Assembly: GCA_965202735.1 (NCBI GenBank) | Contig: OZ241844.1 | Location: 248,001 to 312,000, forward strand | DNA: 64,000 nucleotides | Reading direction: 5' to 3' | Source: HK1 sp965202735 | GTDB taxonomy: Bacteria > Pseudomonadota > Gammaproteobacteria > HK1 | Part shown: positions 9,109 through 17,404 of the stretch, one piece after another | Position numbering within the stretch: the stretch's first letter is position 1 | How the letters are laid out: each line of letters begins with the position of its first letter | Notes under the pieces: generated by a model | What the model was told of the DNA's origin: nothing | Database searches by the model: none | The model's input: only the letters and a program-made list of their open reading frames with translations | Translations under genes and position numbers: made by a program

Positions 9109-9954
9109 TCAGGCGGACCGGATGCGCAGCGCCCGCAGCAGTCCTTCCAGGGCGCCGTGCCGGGTCCCGCCCGGCCCATCGTCCAGCACCACCCGAAAGC
9201 CGAGATTGGCGGGAGGGTAGCCGATCGAGCACCCGCCCAGAGGCACCTGGCGGATGAACTCGGACTGATACGTCTTGTGCTCGCCGGCCAGGACCCGGAC
9301 CCCGCCGCAGCGCGCCCGCGCTCCGGCGCCGTCCGAATCCCCGCCTCTGCGCCAGCAGGAGTCGGTCCATTCCCAGACGTTGCCGCCCAGATCATGGATC
9401 CCCAGGCGGTTCGCGCCGAAGTGGCCGACGGACTCCGTGGCCTTCTTCTCCCGCCTTGCGAAGCTCGCGTAGTCCGCGGCCCAGGCGAGGCGCGGGTCGT
9501 CCCAGAGCTTCTCGGCCTTCTGCTCCACGACGTCCCTTGCCAGAAAGTCCCACTCCCCCTCCATCGGGAGACGGAAGCTCCGCCCCGTCGTCTCCGACAG
9601 CCAGGCGACATACTGCTGGACATCCAGCCAGCTCACCCCCGTGACCGGATGATCGCCGCTCTGGTAGGGACGCCGACGCGGCGTGAAGGCACAGCCTCCG
9701 CCGGCGGCGCATCGACCCCAGTCGGCGATGGTCACCTCGTACCTTGCGACATGAATGGTGCGGGCGGGGCCGGGTACCCCGGCGGCTTCATCCAGCGCGA
9801 CGGAGACGAGGTCCGGCAGCGCCGCCGTGGCGACGGCGCCGTCGCCGTCCGTCGCCACGGCGGTGCGGCCCAGCAGCCACGACGCTGCCGCGCCGGCGCC
9901 GAATGCCACGCCGCCGGCGAGGAGACACAGGGCAAGGTAGCGTGCGGTCCTCAT
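9109..9954 (-). CDS. nirV: NirV-like SUMF1/formylglycine-generating-enzyme-fold protein
   Basis: A 281-residue protein with an N-terminal membrane anchor or signal (TARYLALCLLAGG...) and a SUMF1 (FGE-sulfatase) domain. Its landmarks are YEVTIADWGRC, HPVTGVSWLDVQQYVAWLS, RLPMEGEWDFLARD, IHDLGGNVWEWTDSCW and the terminal PPANLGFRVVLDDG. NirV, encoded next to nirK in several denitrifiers, is a SUMF1-fold protein, and this gene follows nirK by 87 bp. The two-cysteine active site of true formylglycine-generating enzymes is not evident, so it is more likely a NirK partner than a sulfatase activator. The start could also be 10026; 9954 gives a cleaner signal. Confidence 0.65.
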   Translation of the reverse strand: MRTARYLALCLLAGGVAFGAGAAASWLLGRTAVATDGDGAVATAALPDLVSVALDEAAGVPGPARTIHVARYEVTIADWGRCAAGGGCAFTPRRRPYQSGDHPVTGVSWLDVQQYVAWLSETTGRSFRLPMEGEWDFLARDVVEQKAEKLWDDPRLAWAADYASFARREKKATESVGHFGANRLGIHDLGGNVWEWTDSCWRRGGDSDGAGARARCGGVRVLAGEHKTYQSEFIRQVPLGGCSIGYPPANLGFRVVLDDGPGGTRHGALEGLLRALRIRSA

Positions 9955-10041
9955 TTCGCCGGCGCCGGGGCGGAGCCCGAGGCGCCCGAATCCGTCCGTG
10001 CGCGGACTCGGGCCACCCCGGGTCATCTCGGGCAGGCGGTC

Positions 10042-11217
10042 TCAGGCCATCCGGCTCGGCTTCTTCACCTGCTTCATCAGGTCGTCGTTCCACTCGCCGT
10101 CGACGACGACATGCGATGCCGCGCCCAGCTCCACCGCCTCGATGAGGTTGTGGTTCAGGTAGACGTACACCCCCGGCTGGTGGAAGGTGTACAGGGCGGC
10201 GCCCGCCGATCCTCCCCGGATCAGCCAGGTCTCGAGTCCGGTCGCCGGCACGTCGGCGAACGAACCGGTTTCCCAGACGTAGTCGCCGTGACCGCCGATC
10301 AGGTGCGGCCGCGAATCACGGTTGGCCTGGGAGTGGACGAACAGCACGGACTCGCCGACATTCGCCTTCAGGGCCGCGTCGCCGGTGAGGGCGCCGACCT
10401 TGCCGTTGAGCACCACGTGGGTCGGGGTCAGGGTCCGCATGACCGGAAAGACGTCGGCGAAGTTCTGCGCGGGTCCGCCATAGACCTTCCAGTCGCCGTT
10501 CTCGTCCCTCGGAACGTAGAAGTCCTGCTCTCCGACGTAGTAGGCGCGGTCGTAGGCGAGCGGATTGCCCTTTCCGTCGGTCAGGCCCTCTCTCGGCAGG
10601 ACCATGATGGCGCCGTTCATTCCGTGCACCACGTGATAGGGGATCATCTGCCCGCCGGGCGCGCAGTGGTAGATGTAGACACCCGCCTTCGTGGCCTTGA
10701 AGCGCAGGACCGTCTCCTCGCCCGGCAGGACCTTGGTGAGGGCTCCACCGCCGAGAGCGCCGGTCGACGCGTGAAAGTCGATGTTGTGATCCATGATGTT
10801 GGTGGAGGGGTTCTTCAGCGTCAGCTCCACGTAGTCGTCCTGGTGACAGACGATGAGCGGGCCGGGAACCGAGCCGTTGTACGTCATGGCCCAGACCTCG
10901 GCGCCCGTATCGTCCACCGGCCAGCGGACCTCCTGGCACGTCAGGGTGACTTCGACCACCTTCGGGCCGCCGGACGCGACCTGCTCGTGCGCCGGAGCGA
11001 AGGGCGGTGCGACGAGCTCCTGCCTGACTCGCGGCAGCGCCGCGATCTCCTCTTCGGTCATCGACGCCGCGACCATGGCGCCGCTGTCCGCCGTCCGTGC
11101 AGCCGCCATCGCGGTCTGGTTCCCCGCCAGGGCGAACGCCCCGAACGCGGTGGCCGTCGACGCGGTCGATACCTTCAGGAAGTCGCGCCGGTGAAGCTCA
11201 TGTTTCTTTTCTGACAT
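10042..11217 (-). CDS. nirK: Copper-containing nitrite reductase NirK
   Basis: A 391-residue NO-forming nitrite reductase, exported through Tat (HRRDFLKVSTAS at the N-terminus). Two cupredoxin domains are present. The copper ligands are all visible: HNIDFHASTGALGG (type 1 His, catalytic Asp and type 2 His), YHCAPGGQMIPYHVVHGMNG (type 2 His, then type 1 Cys, His and Met), and NHNLIEAVEL (type 2 His of the neighbouring subunit). The proton-relay histidine is in RPHLIGGHGDYVWE. It lies 79 bp downstream of haoA with a GGGAG ribosome site, so it is probably co-transcribed with haoA. It makes NO from nitrite, or handles NO produced during hydroxylamine oxidation. Confidence 0.94.
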   Translation of the reverse strand: MSEKKHELHRRDFLKVSTASTATAFGAFALAGNQTAMAAARTADSGAMVAASMTEEEIAALPRVRQELVAPPFAPAHEQVASGGPKVVEVTLTCQEVRWPVDDTGAEVWAMTYNGSVPGPLIVCHQDDYVELTLKNPSTNIMDHNIDFHASTGALGGGALTKVLPGEETVLRFKATKAGVYIYHCAPGGQMIPYHVVHGMNGAIMVLPREGLTDGKGNPLAYDRAYYVGEQDFYVPRDENGDWKVYGGPAQNFADVFPVMRTLTPTHVVLNGKVGALTGDAALKANVGESVLFVHSQANRDSRPHLIGGHGDYVWETGSFADVPATGLETWLIRGGSAGAALYTFHQPGVYVYLNHNLIEAVELGAASHVVVDGEWNDDLMKQVKKPSRMA

Positions 11218-11296
11218 CGTTCTCCCATCCCTTGTCGAAGTTACGCTTGCGCGATGTATGCCGAAGCACGCGGGTTCCGGATTCCGGTGACGGGCT

Positions 11297-12823
11297 TCAG
11301 CGCCGGCTCTTCAGCATCTCCACCTCCTTCCTCAGAGCATCCATCTCCCGGATCCGGGTGTTCTCGTTCTGGATCTCGGTGTATCGCTTGAGCAGCTCCG
11401 ACCACCCTTCGGTGTAGGTGAATCCGCCCGGATTCATGTGGAACAGGCCCTTGTAGTGCTTGATCAGATCGTGCTCCCACATGTCCGCGTGGATGCGGTC
11501 GACCAGCGAAGGGTTGTTGTCCTTCGCCCAGAACAGGGCGAAGAACGCACCGGGCGCGTCCGTTTCAGGAGCGGGTGGAGCCGGACGATTGTCCTTCTGC
11601 CCGACCATCAGCCCGTCGTCGTAGAGCGCCTGGACGATCTTCTTCGCCTCCTGCTCCACCTCGAGGCCCTGGATGGTGCCCCTGTCGGCGGTGTCGAGCC
11701 AGTCTCGGGCGAACCGGGCGGAATGGCAATTCGAGCACGTGCGTACCCACGATTCCTTCCGCTCCTCGAACCACGGGTGCCCGAGGTTGTCGGCGATGGC
11801 GGGCGTCGGGTTGAATCCCCAGCGCACCTTGCGCACGAGATTGTGGGTGAACTCGCCTTCGAACTCGGCATGACACCAGACGCACGTCGGCGCCGTGTAT
11901 CCGCCCTTCGTCATCGCGTCCTTCAGGGGCACTTCGAAGTCCCACTGCGACTTGCCGGTGGTCTGGTAGATGACGCCATGCTTCGACAGCATGTAGTTCT
12001 CCCACTCGTTGTGGTCGACTCCGTTGTGGCAGGTCGCGCACGCCTCCGGCATGCGGGCCTCGGCGGCGGAGAAGCTGTGGCGCGTATGGCAGCCGTCGCA
12101 CTTGTTCTGCTGGTAGTGGCACATGTCGCAGCCCTGCGCGACCTCGCGCTGCGGCATCGCCGCCCAGACCGCGGTGTGCACGTTGGCCTTCCAGTCCACG
12201 GCGTGGGAGGGGTGGCCCTGGGGCCACTGCCCCTGTGGCCACGTCTGCTCCTTCTCGCTCTCCGCCTCGGCGAACTGCTGCAGGTGGCACTCTCCGCAGG
12301 CGGCGCGATCGGGCATCCTCAGCTCCGTGTGGTGCTCGATCGCGTCCGCCCCTACGCCGCCGTGGCAGTCGATGCAGCCGACTTCGGCGAGCGCCTCGCC
12401 CGGCTGCAGGACGCCCCGGGACGCGAGGTGCGCCTCGATGCGCTCGAGCTCGGCCTTCTTGTAGAAGCGGGAGTCTTCCGGATCGAGGTTGCGGATGCCG
12501 TCGAGGTTGCCGTGCGCGCTGCTCCTCCACGCGTGCACCCACCCGGGGGTCATCCCCTGGTGGCAGTCGACGCACTGGGCGCGGGTGAATTTCCCCTGGA
12601 TCGTGTCCGGCGGCGTGTAGAAGTCGATCGGGTTCCAGTACTTCTGGATCGCGATCGGCTCCCAGAGATCCCCGAACTTCCCCTTGCCGGGGTGATCGGC
12701 GTAGTACTTGTCCCGGAGCTGGTCGAAGTCCGCCCCGGCGGCAAGGGCGCCGGAGCTGGCGCCGGTTGCGGCGATCAGGCACGCTGCGAGGTAACCAAGC
12801 ATCCATCCCGGTCCGGTCTTCAT
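11297..12823 (-). CDS. haoA: Octaheme hydroxylamine oxidoreductase HAO
   Basis: A 508-residue periplasmic octaheme cytochrome that oxidises hydroxylamine. After a signal peptide (MKTGPGWMLGYLAACLIAAT) eight CxxCH motifs occur in order: CVDCH, CIDCH, CGECH, CDMCH, CDGCH, CATCH, CVWCH and CSNCH. The C-terminal segment DMWEHDLIKHYKGLFHMNP followed by GGFTYTEGW matches the region of nitrifier HAO that carries the tyrosine cross-linked to the P460 catalytic haem. That suggests the oxidative enzyme rather than a reductive octaheme homologue. The ATG at 12823 has GGAGGG upstream. It is the first gene of the haoA-nirK-nirV-haoB-like run. The cycA/cycB partners (c554, cM552) are not seen in this window. 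Confidence 0.92.
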   Translation of the reverse strand: MKTGPGWMLGYLAACLIAATGASSGALAAGADFDQLRDKYYADHPGKGKFGDLWEPIAIQKYWNPIDFYTPPDTIQGKFTRAQCVDCHQGMTPGWVHAWRSSAHGNLDGIRNLDPEDSRFYKKAELERIEAHLASRGVLQPGEALAEVGCIDCHGGVGADAIEHHTELRMPDRAACGECHLQQFAEAESEKEQTWPQGQWPQGHPSHAVDWKANVHTAVWAAMPQREVAQGCDMCHYQQNKCDGCHTRHSFSAAEARMPEACATCHNGVDHNEWENYMLSKHGVIYQTTGKSQWDFEVPLKDAMTKGGYTAPTCVWCHAEFEGEFTHNLVRKVRWGFNPTPAIADNLGHPWFEERKESWVRTCSNCHSARFARDWLDTADRGTIQGLEVEQEAKKIVQALYDDGLMVGQKDNRPAPPAPETDAPGAFFALFWAKDNNPSLVDRIHADMWEHDLIKHYKGLFHMNPGGFTYTEGWSELLKRYTEIQNENTRIREMDALRKEVEMLKSRR

Positions 12824-13141
12824 GATCTGCCCTCCTTCACGGTGCGACTTGGGTGTCGAACAGGGGTCGGGTCGATCCGGAACAGCGCCGGATGGCCGGC
12901 CTGGCCACCGGCGCATCGCCTCTTTCGAATTGACGTACCCGCCAACCTATGGCACCAGTAGTCCCGTGTCACGAGTGAACCGACCGGTGAGGACGTTACA
13001 TAATGGTTTCGATCGGTTCCGTCCGGCCGCCGGGCGACGCGCGGCAACCCCGTCGTTCCAGCGTCGCCCGTCATCGTCTGTCTGACCGGGGGACTGTCGC
13101 GAACGTCATGGTGAACATCATGGTGATGGGGTCATTGCCGC
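12824..13141. promoter_or_regulatory. Divergent promoter region between haoA and the HxlR-type gene
   Basis: A 318-bp gap between two divergent genes, locally less GC-rich than the surroundings (for example 12995-13012). It contains an inverted pair, GAACCGA at 12977-12983 and TCGGTTC at 13013-13019, a plausible binding site for a dimeric winged-helix regulator. No convincing -35/-10 pair was identified. It presumably drives haoA leftwards and the regulator gene rightwards. Confidence 0.4.
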
Positions 13142-13537
13142 ATGGCTGATACAGCTACGGTACCGTCGGCGCGGGAGCACCGGGGCAGGGCGCCCGTCGC
13201 CGCGCAGGTCGAGAGCGTCCTCGGGTGCAAGTGGTCGATCCGGCTGCTTCAGCTCGTCGCGCAGGGGTGCTCCCGGCCCAGCGCGATCCTCCGGGCCTGT
13301 CCGGGGTTGTCGGCCAAGGTGATGAACGAGCGATGGCGGATGATGATCCGGTACGGGATCGTCCGGCGCACGGTCTTCGGAGACCGTCCTCCGATCCAGG
13401 TGGAGTACGCGCTGACCGCCTTCGGCCGGCGGTTCATCCGGATCCTCGACGAAGTGCGCCGGCTCCAGGAGGACCTCGACCGCGGGACCATCCCGGCGTG
13501 CTCCGGGCCGCGGCGCGACGCGGACGGAGGGCTCTGA
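13142..13537 (+). CDS. HxlR-family winged-helix transcriptional regulator
   Basis: A 131-residue DNA-binding protein. It shows the HxlR pattern: LGCKWSIRLLQLVAQGC, then RPSAILRACPGLSAKVMNERWR as the recognition helix region, the wing RRTVFGDRPPIQVEYALT and FGRRFIRILDEV. Many HxlR proteins carry a redox-active cysteine near this N-terminal helix, and Cys is present in LGCKWS. It is transcribed divergently from haoA, with a shared 318-bp region, so it is a good candidate regulator of the hydroxylamine/nitrite cluster (inference). It converges with ccmH, whose stop lies 18 bp away. Confidence 0.7.
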   Translation: MADTATVPSAREHRGRAPVAAQVESVLGCKWSIRLLQLVAQGCSRPSAILRACPGLSAKVMNERWRMMIRYGIVRRTVFGDRPPIQVEYALTAFGRRFIRILDEVRRLQEDLDRGTIPACSGPRRDADGGL

Positions 13538-13554
13538 CCGCCGGGGTCTCGTGC

Positions 13555-14022
13555 TCAGGCGTCCGGGTTCGTGTCGAGGAAGCGGCGGAGCCGTTCCCGT
13601 TCCATCGCCGCGAGCGGCGCGGCCGGCGCGCGGCGGCGCCGGCGCAGGTGGACCGCGAGCACCGTCAGCCCGATCGCCGCGAGCGCGAACGGGCCCGCCC
13701 ACAGCAGGACCGTGCCGCCCCGCAACGGCGGGCGGTAGAGCACGAAATCCCCGTAGCGGGCGACCATGAACCCCGCGATCTCGTCCGCGCTCCGGCCGTC
13801 CTCGACCATGCGGTACACCTCGCGGCGCAGGTCCGAGGCGAGGTCGGCGTTCGACTCCGCGATGGTCTGGTTCTGGCAGACGAGGCACCTCAGCTCGTCG
13901 ATCAGCGCGTGATAAAGCCGCTCGTGCTCGGGGCTCGAGAACCCGCGGGGCTCGAACACGCTCCGCGCCTCGGCGGCCGCGCTCCCGAAGACGATCGCGG
14001 TGACGAGCGCCAGGATGCGCAT
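13555..14022 (-). CDS. ccmH: Cytochrome c maturation protein CcmH
   Basis: A 155-residue membrane-anchored periplasmic thiol-disulfide protein that presents apocytochrome to the haem lyase. It has a signal sequence (MRILALVTAIVFGSAAAEA), the diagnostic LRCLVCQNQTIAESNADL with the CxxC pair, the YGDFVLYRPP segment, a transmembrane helix (LLWAGPFALAAIGLTVLAV) and a basic tail. It is the last gene of the ccm run and starts 10 bp after the ccmF stop. The length is that of the short CcmH form without a fused TPR domain (CcmI), and no separate ccmI is visible. Confidence 0.9.
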   Translation of the reverse strand: MRILALVTAIVFGSAAAEARSVFEPRGFSSPEHERLYHALIDELRCLVCQNQTIAESNADLASDLRREVYRMVEDGRSADEIAGFMVARYGDFVLYRPPLRGGTVLLWAGPFALAAIGLTVLAVHLRRRRRAPAAPLAAMERERLRRFLDTNPDA

Positions 14023-14031
14023 GGCGCGTGC

Positions 14032-16005
14032 TCAGCCGAAGGCCCGGGCCCGGTCCGCGCCCGACGGTGCCCGAGCCGGACGCGGCGAGGGCCGGTACCG
14101 GCGGTCGCCGGCGGCGAGCAGCCCGCCGATCGCCATCATGAGCGGCCCGAGCCAGATCCACCGCACGAGCGGCTTGTACTGGACGCGCATCGTCCACGCG
14201 CCCTCCGTTCCCACCGGCTCGCCGAGCGCCACGTAGAGATCGCGCGTGAAGCCCGGCTTGACCGCGGCCTCGGTCATTGGCTCGGCCTGCGCGAGATAGG
14301 TGCGCTTCTCCGGGTGGAGCACGGAGTACGGCTCGCCGTCGCGCAGCACCTGCACCGTACCGCGCACCGCACGGTAGTTCGGGCCGAGGTGCGCGGCCAC
14401 GCCGTCGAACCGGAACGCGTAGCCGGAGACCTCGACGCTCTCGCCGGGCGCGAGCCGCACGTCGCGCTCCACGCCCGCCCCCGTGGTCCAAGTCACTCCG
14501 GCGATGAATACCCCGGCGCCCAGATGGGCGAGGCTCATCCCGGCGAAGCCGCGTCCGAGCGCGCGCCGCACGGACGCGCCCTGCCGGTGCCGGAGGCGGT
14601 CGCGCAGCCCCAGCGCCACGCCCGCGGCGATCCACAGCGCGAACCCGGTGCCCGCCGCCATCGCCCATGACGCCGGGGTGCCGAACGCGAGCGCGAGCGA
14701 CGCGAGCACCACGACCAGGACCGGCATCCCGACCTTCGCCCCCAGCCGCCGCCATTCGTCCCGCTTCCACCGGGCGAGCGGCGCGAATCCGAGCAGTGCG
14801 GCCAGCGGCAGCATCAGCGGCACGAAGACCGCGTTGAAGTAGGGCGGCCCGACGGAGATCTTCCCGGCGTCGAGCGCGTCGAGCAGCAGGGGGTAGAGCG
14901 TGCCGAGGAGCACCGTCGCCGCAGTGGCCACGAGAAGCACGTTGTTGGCGAGCAGGAAGGTCTCGCGCGAGCACACGTCGAAGTTGCCGCCGCCGGCGAG
15001 ACGCGCCGCGCGCCAGGCGTAGAGCGCGAGCGCCGCGCCGATGACGAGGCCGAGGAAGGCGAGGATGAACAGCCCGCGCGCCGGGTCGGTGGCGAATGCG
15101 TGGACCGACACCAGCACGCCCGAACGCACGAGGAAGGCCCCGAGCAGGCTCAGGGAGAACCCGGAGATCGCGAGGAGCAGGGTCCATGCGCGAAAGGCGC
15201 CGCGCTGCTCCGTCACCGCGAGCGAATGGATCAGCGCGGTCGCGACGAGCCACGGCATGAACGAGGCGTTCTCGACCGGGTCCCAGAACCACCACCCGCC
15301 CCAGCCGAGCTCGCTGTACGCCCACCAGCTTCCGAGCATGATCCCGCCGGTGAGGAACGCCCAGGCGATGGTGGTCCAGGGCCGCGTCCAGCGCGTCCAC
15401 GCGAGGTCGATGCGTCCCTCGATCAGGGCGGCCACCGCGAAGGCGAACGGCACCACGAGGCCGACGTAGCCCATGTAGAGCATCGGCGGGTGCGCGGCCA
15501 TGCCGGGGTCCTGGAGGAGGGGATTGAGGTCGCGTCCCTCCAGCGGCGCTGGGAGCAGCCTCTCGAAGGGATTGGAGGTGAGCAGGAGGAAGAGCTGGAA
15601 CCCGACGCTGACCAGCGCGATCACCGCGAGCACCCGCGCCCGGAATACATCGGGCAGGGAGGTGCTGAACGCCGCCACCGCGAAGCCCCAGCCGGCGAGG
15701 ACCGTCGCCCACAGGAGCATCGAGCCTTCGTGGGCGCCCCATACCGCGGAGATCCGGTAGACGAGCGGCAGTGCGGTGTTGGAGTTCTGCGCGACGTAGG
15801 AGAAGCTGAAGTCGGAGACGATGAAGACGTGGGTGAGGCAGAGATAGGAGATGCCCATCAGCAGGAACTGGGCGCGTGCCGCGGAGACCGCCACCGCCAT
15901 CCATGACGGCACGCGGCGCCACGCGCCGAGCAACGGCACCACTCCCTGGATGGACGCGACCAGGAAGGCGAGGATCAGCGCGAGATGGCCGAGCTCGCCG
16001 GTCAT
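14032..16005 (-). CDS. ccmF: Cytochrome c haem lyase subunit CcmF
   Basis: A 657-residue polytopic membrane protein that attaches haem to apocytochrome c. The tryptophan-rich WWD signature is clear (GWGGWWFWDPVENASFMPW), as are VWGAHEGSMLLW and LVRSGVLVSVHAFA. The C-terminal periplasmic domain contains YRAVRGTVQV and PEKRTYLAQAEPMTEAA. The start (MTGELGHLALIL) overlaps the end of ccmE by 4 bp, showing translational coupling. The usual ccmG between ccmF and ccmH is missing, since only 9 bp separate the two genes. Confidence 0.93.
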   Translation of the reverse strand: MTGELGHLALILAFLVASIQGVVPLLGAWRRVPSWMAVAVSAARAQFLLMGISYLCLTHVFIVSDFSFSYVAQNSNTALPLVYRISAVWGAHEGSMLLWATVLAGWGFAVAAFSTSLPDVFRARVLAVIALVSVGFQLFLLLTSNPFERLLPAPLEGRDLNPLLQDPGMAAHPPMLYMGYVGLVVPFAFAVAALIEGRIDLAWTRWTRPWTTIAWAFLTGGIMLGSWWAYSELGWGGWWFWDPVENASFMPWLVATALIHSLAVTEQRGAFRAWTLLLAISGFSLSLLGAFLVRSGVLVSVHAFATDPARGLFILAFLGLVIGAALALYAWRAARLAGGGNFDVCSRETFLLANNVLLVATAATVLLGTLYPLLLDALDAGKISVGPPYFNAVFVPLMLPLAALLGFAPLARWKRDEWRRLGAKVGMPVLVVVLASLALAFGTPASWAMAAGTGFALWIAAGVALGLRDRLRHRQGASVRRALGRGFAGMSLAHLGAGVFIAGVTWTTGAGVERDVRLAPGESVEVSGYAFRFDGVAAHLGPNYRAVRGTVQVLRDGEPYSVLHPEKRTYLAQAEPMTEAAVKPGFTRDLYVALGEPVGTEGAWTMRVQYKPLVRWIWLGPLMMAIGGLLAAGDRRYRPSPRPARAPSGADRARAFG

Positions 16006-16460
16006 TGCCGCCCGGTCCGATGGGGGGCCATCTTCCCGCCCCGCTTCGCCATCTCCATGGCTTCCGCCACTTCGGGCGGCATGTAGTTCTCGTCGTGCTT
16101 GGCGAGGACCTCCCCGGCCCGGAGCCGGGTCCCGGATTCCAGGACTCCGGAGGCCACGATGCCCTGTCCCTCGCGGAAGAGGTCGGGAAGGATCCCGGCG
16201 TAGCTCACGTCGACGGTCGCCGCCCCGTCGGTGAGGGTGAACGAGATCTCGAGCCCCTGTCCGCGCCGCACGCTGCCGTCGACGACCAGACCGCCCACCC
16301 GGATGCGCGGGCCGCCCGGCGCTTCGCCGGCCCTGATCTGGCTCGGGCTGTAGAAGTAGAGCATGTTCTCGCCCATCGCCGCGATCACGAGGCCCGTCGC
16401 CGCCCCGACCCCGGCGAGGATCAGGGCCACGAAGATCATCCGCTGCCGCCTGCGGTTCAT
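16002..16460 (-). CDS. ccmE: Haem chaperone CcmE
   Basis: A 152-residue haem chaperone with one N-terminal helix (RMIFVALILAGVGAATGLVI). It carries the OB-fold sequence NMLYFYSPSQI and the haem-binding histidine in VLAKHDENYMPPEV. Haem is bound covalently to this His and handed to CcmF. The stop overlaps the ccmF start and the ATG overlaps the ccmD stop, as in typical ccm operons. Confidence 0.92.
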   Translation of the reverse strand: MNRRRQRMIFVALILAGVGAATGLVIAAMGENMLYFYSPSQIRAGEAPGGPRIRVGGLVVDGSVRRGQGLEISFTLTDGAATVDVSYAGILPDLFREGQGIVASGVLESGTRLRAGEVLAKHDENYMPPEVAEAMEMAKRGGKMAPHRTGRQ

Positions 16461-16639
16461 CCCGGAGGCGGCCCGTCGAGCCGGCCTGCATCCCTGGCGA
16501 GCGCGCGGTACACGCGGCGATGCCGCAGCGCCGGGACGATGAAGTTGAGCGCGAGCGCCACGAGCACGATGGCGTACGACCACCAGACGAAGAAGGCGTA
16601 GCCGCCCATGCGGAAGAAGTCGGCGACGGATTCGGTCAT
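16457..16639 (-). CDS. ccmD: Haem exporter accessory protein CcmD
   Basis: A 60-residue single-span protein. It reads MTESVADFFRMGGYAFFVWW followed by a hydrophobic helix and a basic cytoplasmic tail (RHRRVYRALARD). CcmD helps release holo-CcmE from the CcmABC complex. Size, topology and position between ccmC and ccmE, with 4-bp overlaps on both sides, identify it. Confidence 0.85.
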   Translation of the reverse strand: MTESVADFFRMGGYAFFVWWSYAIVLVALALNFIVPALRHRRVYRALARDAGRLDGPPPG

Positions 16640-17388
16640 GGTCGGTCGGACTCCGCTCGCGCGAGGAGATCCCGCACCCAGCCGGCGCTGCGCTCGCGCT
16701 CCAGCACCTGCGTGCGTGCCCGCTGCAGCAGCACGGTGGCGTAGAAGAGTTTGAACGAAACCGCCATGAGCAGCAACGGGACGAGCATCGAGCCGTGGAT
16801 CGACGGCGCCGAGAGCTTCGTCACCGTCGGTCCCTGGTGCAGCGTGTGCCACCACTCCACGGAGAAGTGGATGACGGGAATGTTCACCACGCCGACGATG
16901 GCGAACAGCCCCGCGGCGCGGCCCGCGGTGCGGCGATCCTCGATGGCCGCGTGCAGCCCCATCACGCCGAAGTAGAGGAAGAGCAGGATGAGCTCGGAGG
17001 TGAGGCGCGCGTCCCACACCCAGTACGTCCCCCACATCGGCTTGCCCCACAGCGAGCCGGTGACCAGCGCGAGGAAGGTGAACGACGCGCCGATCGGCGC
17101 GCTCTCGATGGCGACGACCTCGGCGAGCTTGATCCGCCAGATCAGGGCGACGACGCTGGCGCCGGCCATCGCCACGTAGATGAACATGGACATCCACGCG
17201 CTCGGCACGTGCACGAAGATGATCCGGTAGCTCTCGCCCTGCTGGTAGTCGGGCGGGGCGGCGACGAGGCCGCCGTAGAGCCCGCCCGCCATCAGGCCCA
17301 GGCAGACCCAGCCGAGCCACGGCACGAGCAGCCCGGACAGCCGGTAGAAGTGCGGCGGCGACGCGAAGCGGTGAAGGAAGGTCCACAT
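16636..17388 (-). CDS. ccmC: Haem exporter membrane protein CcmC
   Basis: A 250-residue membrane protein that loads haem onto CcmE. Six hydrophobic helices are visible, and the tryptophan-rich WWD signature reads WGTYWVWDARLTSEL. The haem-ligand histidine regions are IIFVHVPSAWMSMF and HTLHQGPTV. It is encoded 16 bp after the ccmB stop and overlaps ccmD by 4 bp. Confidence 0.93.
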   Translation of the reverse strand: MWTFLHRFASPPHFYRLSGLLVPWLGWVCLGLMAGGLYGGLVAAPPDYQQGESYRIIFVHVPSAWMSMFIYVAMAGASVVALIWRIKLAEVVAIESAPIGASFTFLALVTGSLWGKPMWGTYWVWDARLTSELILLFLYFGVMGLHAAIEDRRTAGRAAGLFAIVGVVNIPVIHFSVEWWHTLHQGPTVTKLSAPSIHGSMLVPLLLMAVSFKLFYATVLLQRARTQVLERERSAGWVRDLLARAESDRP

Positions 17389-17404
17389 CCGGGTTCGGTC
17401 CGTC

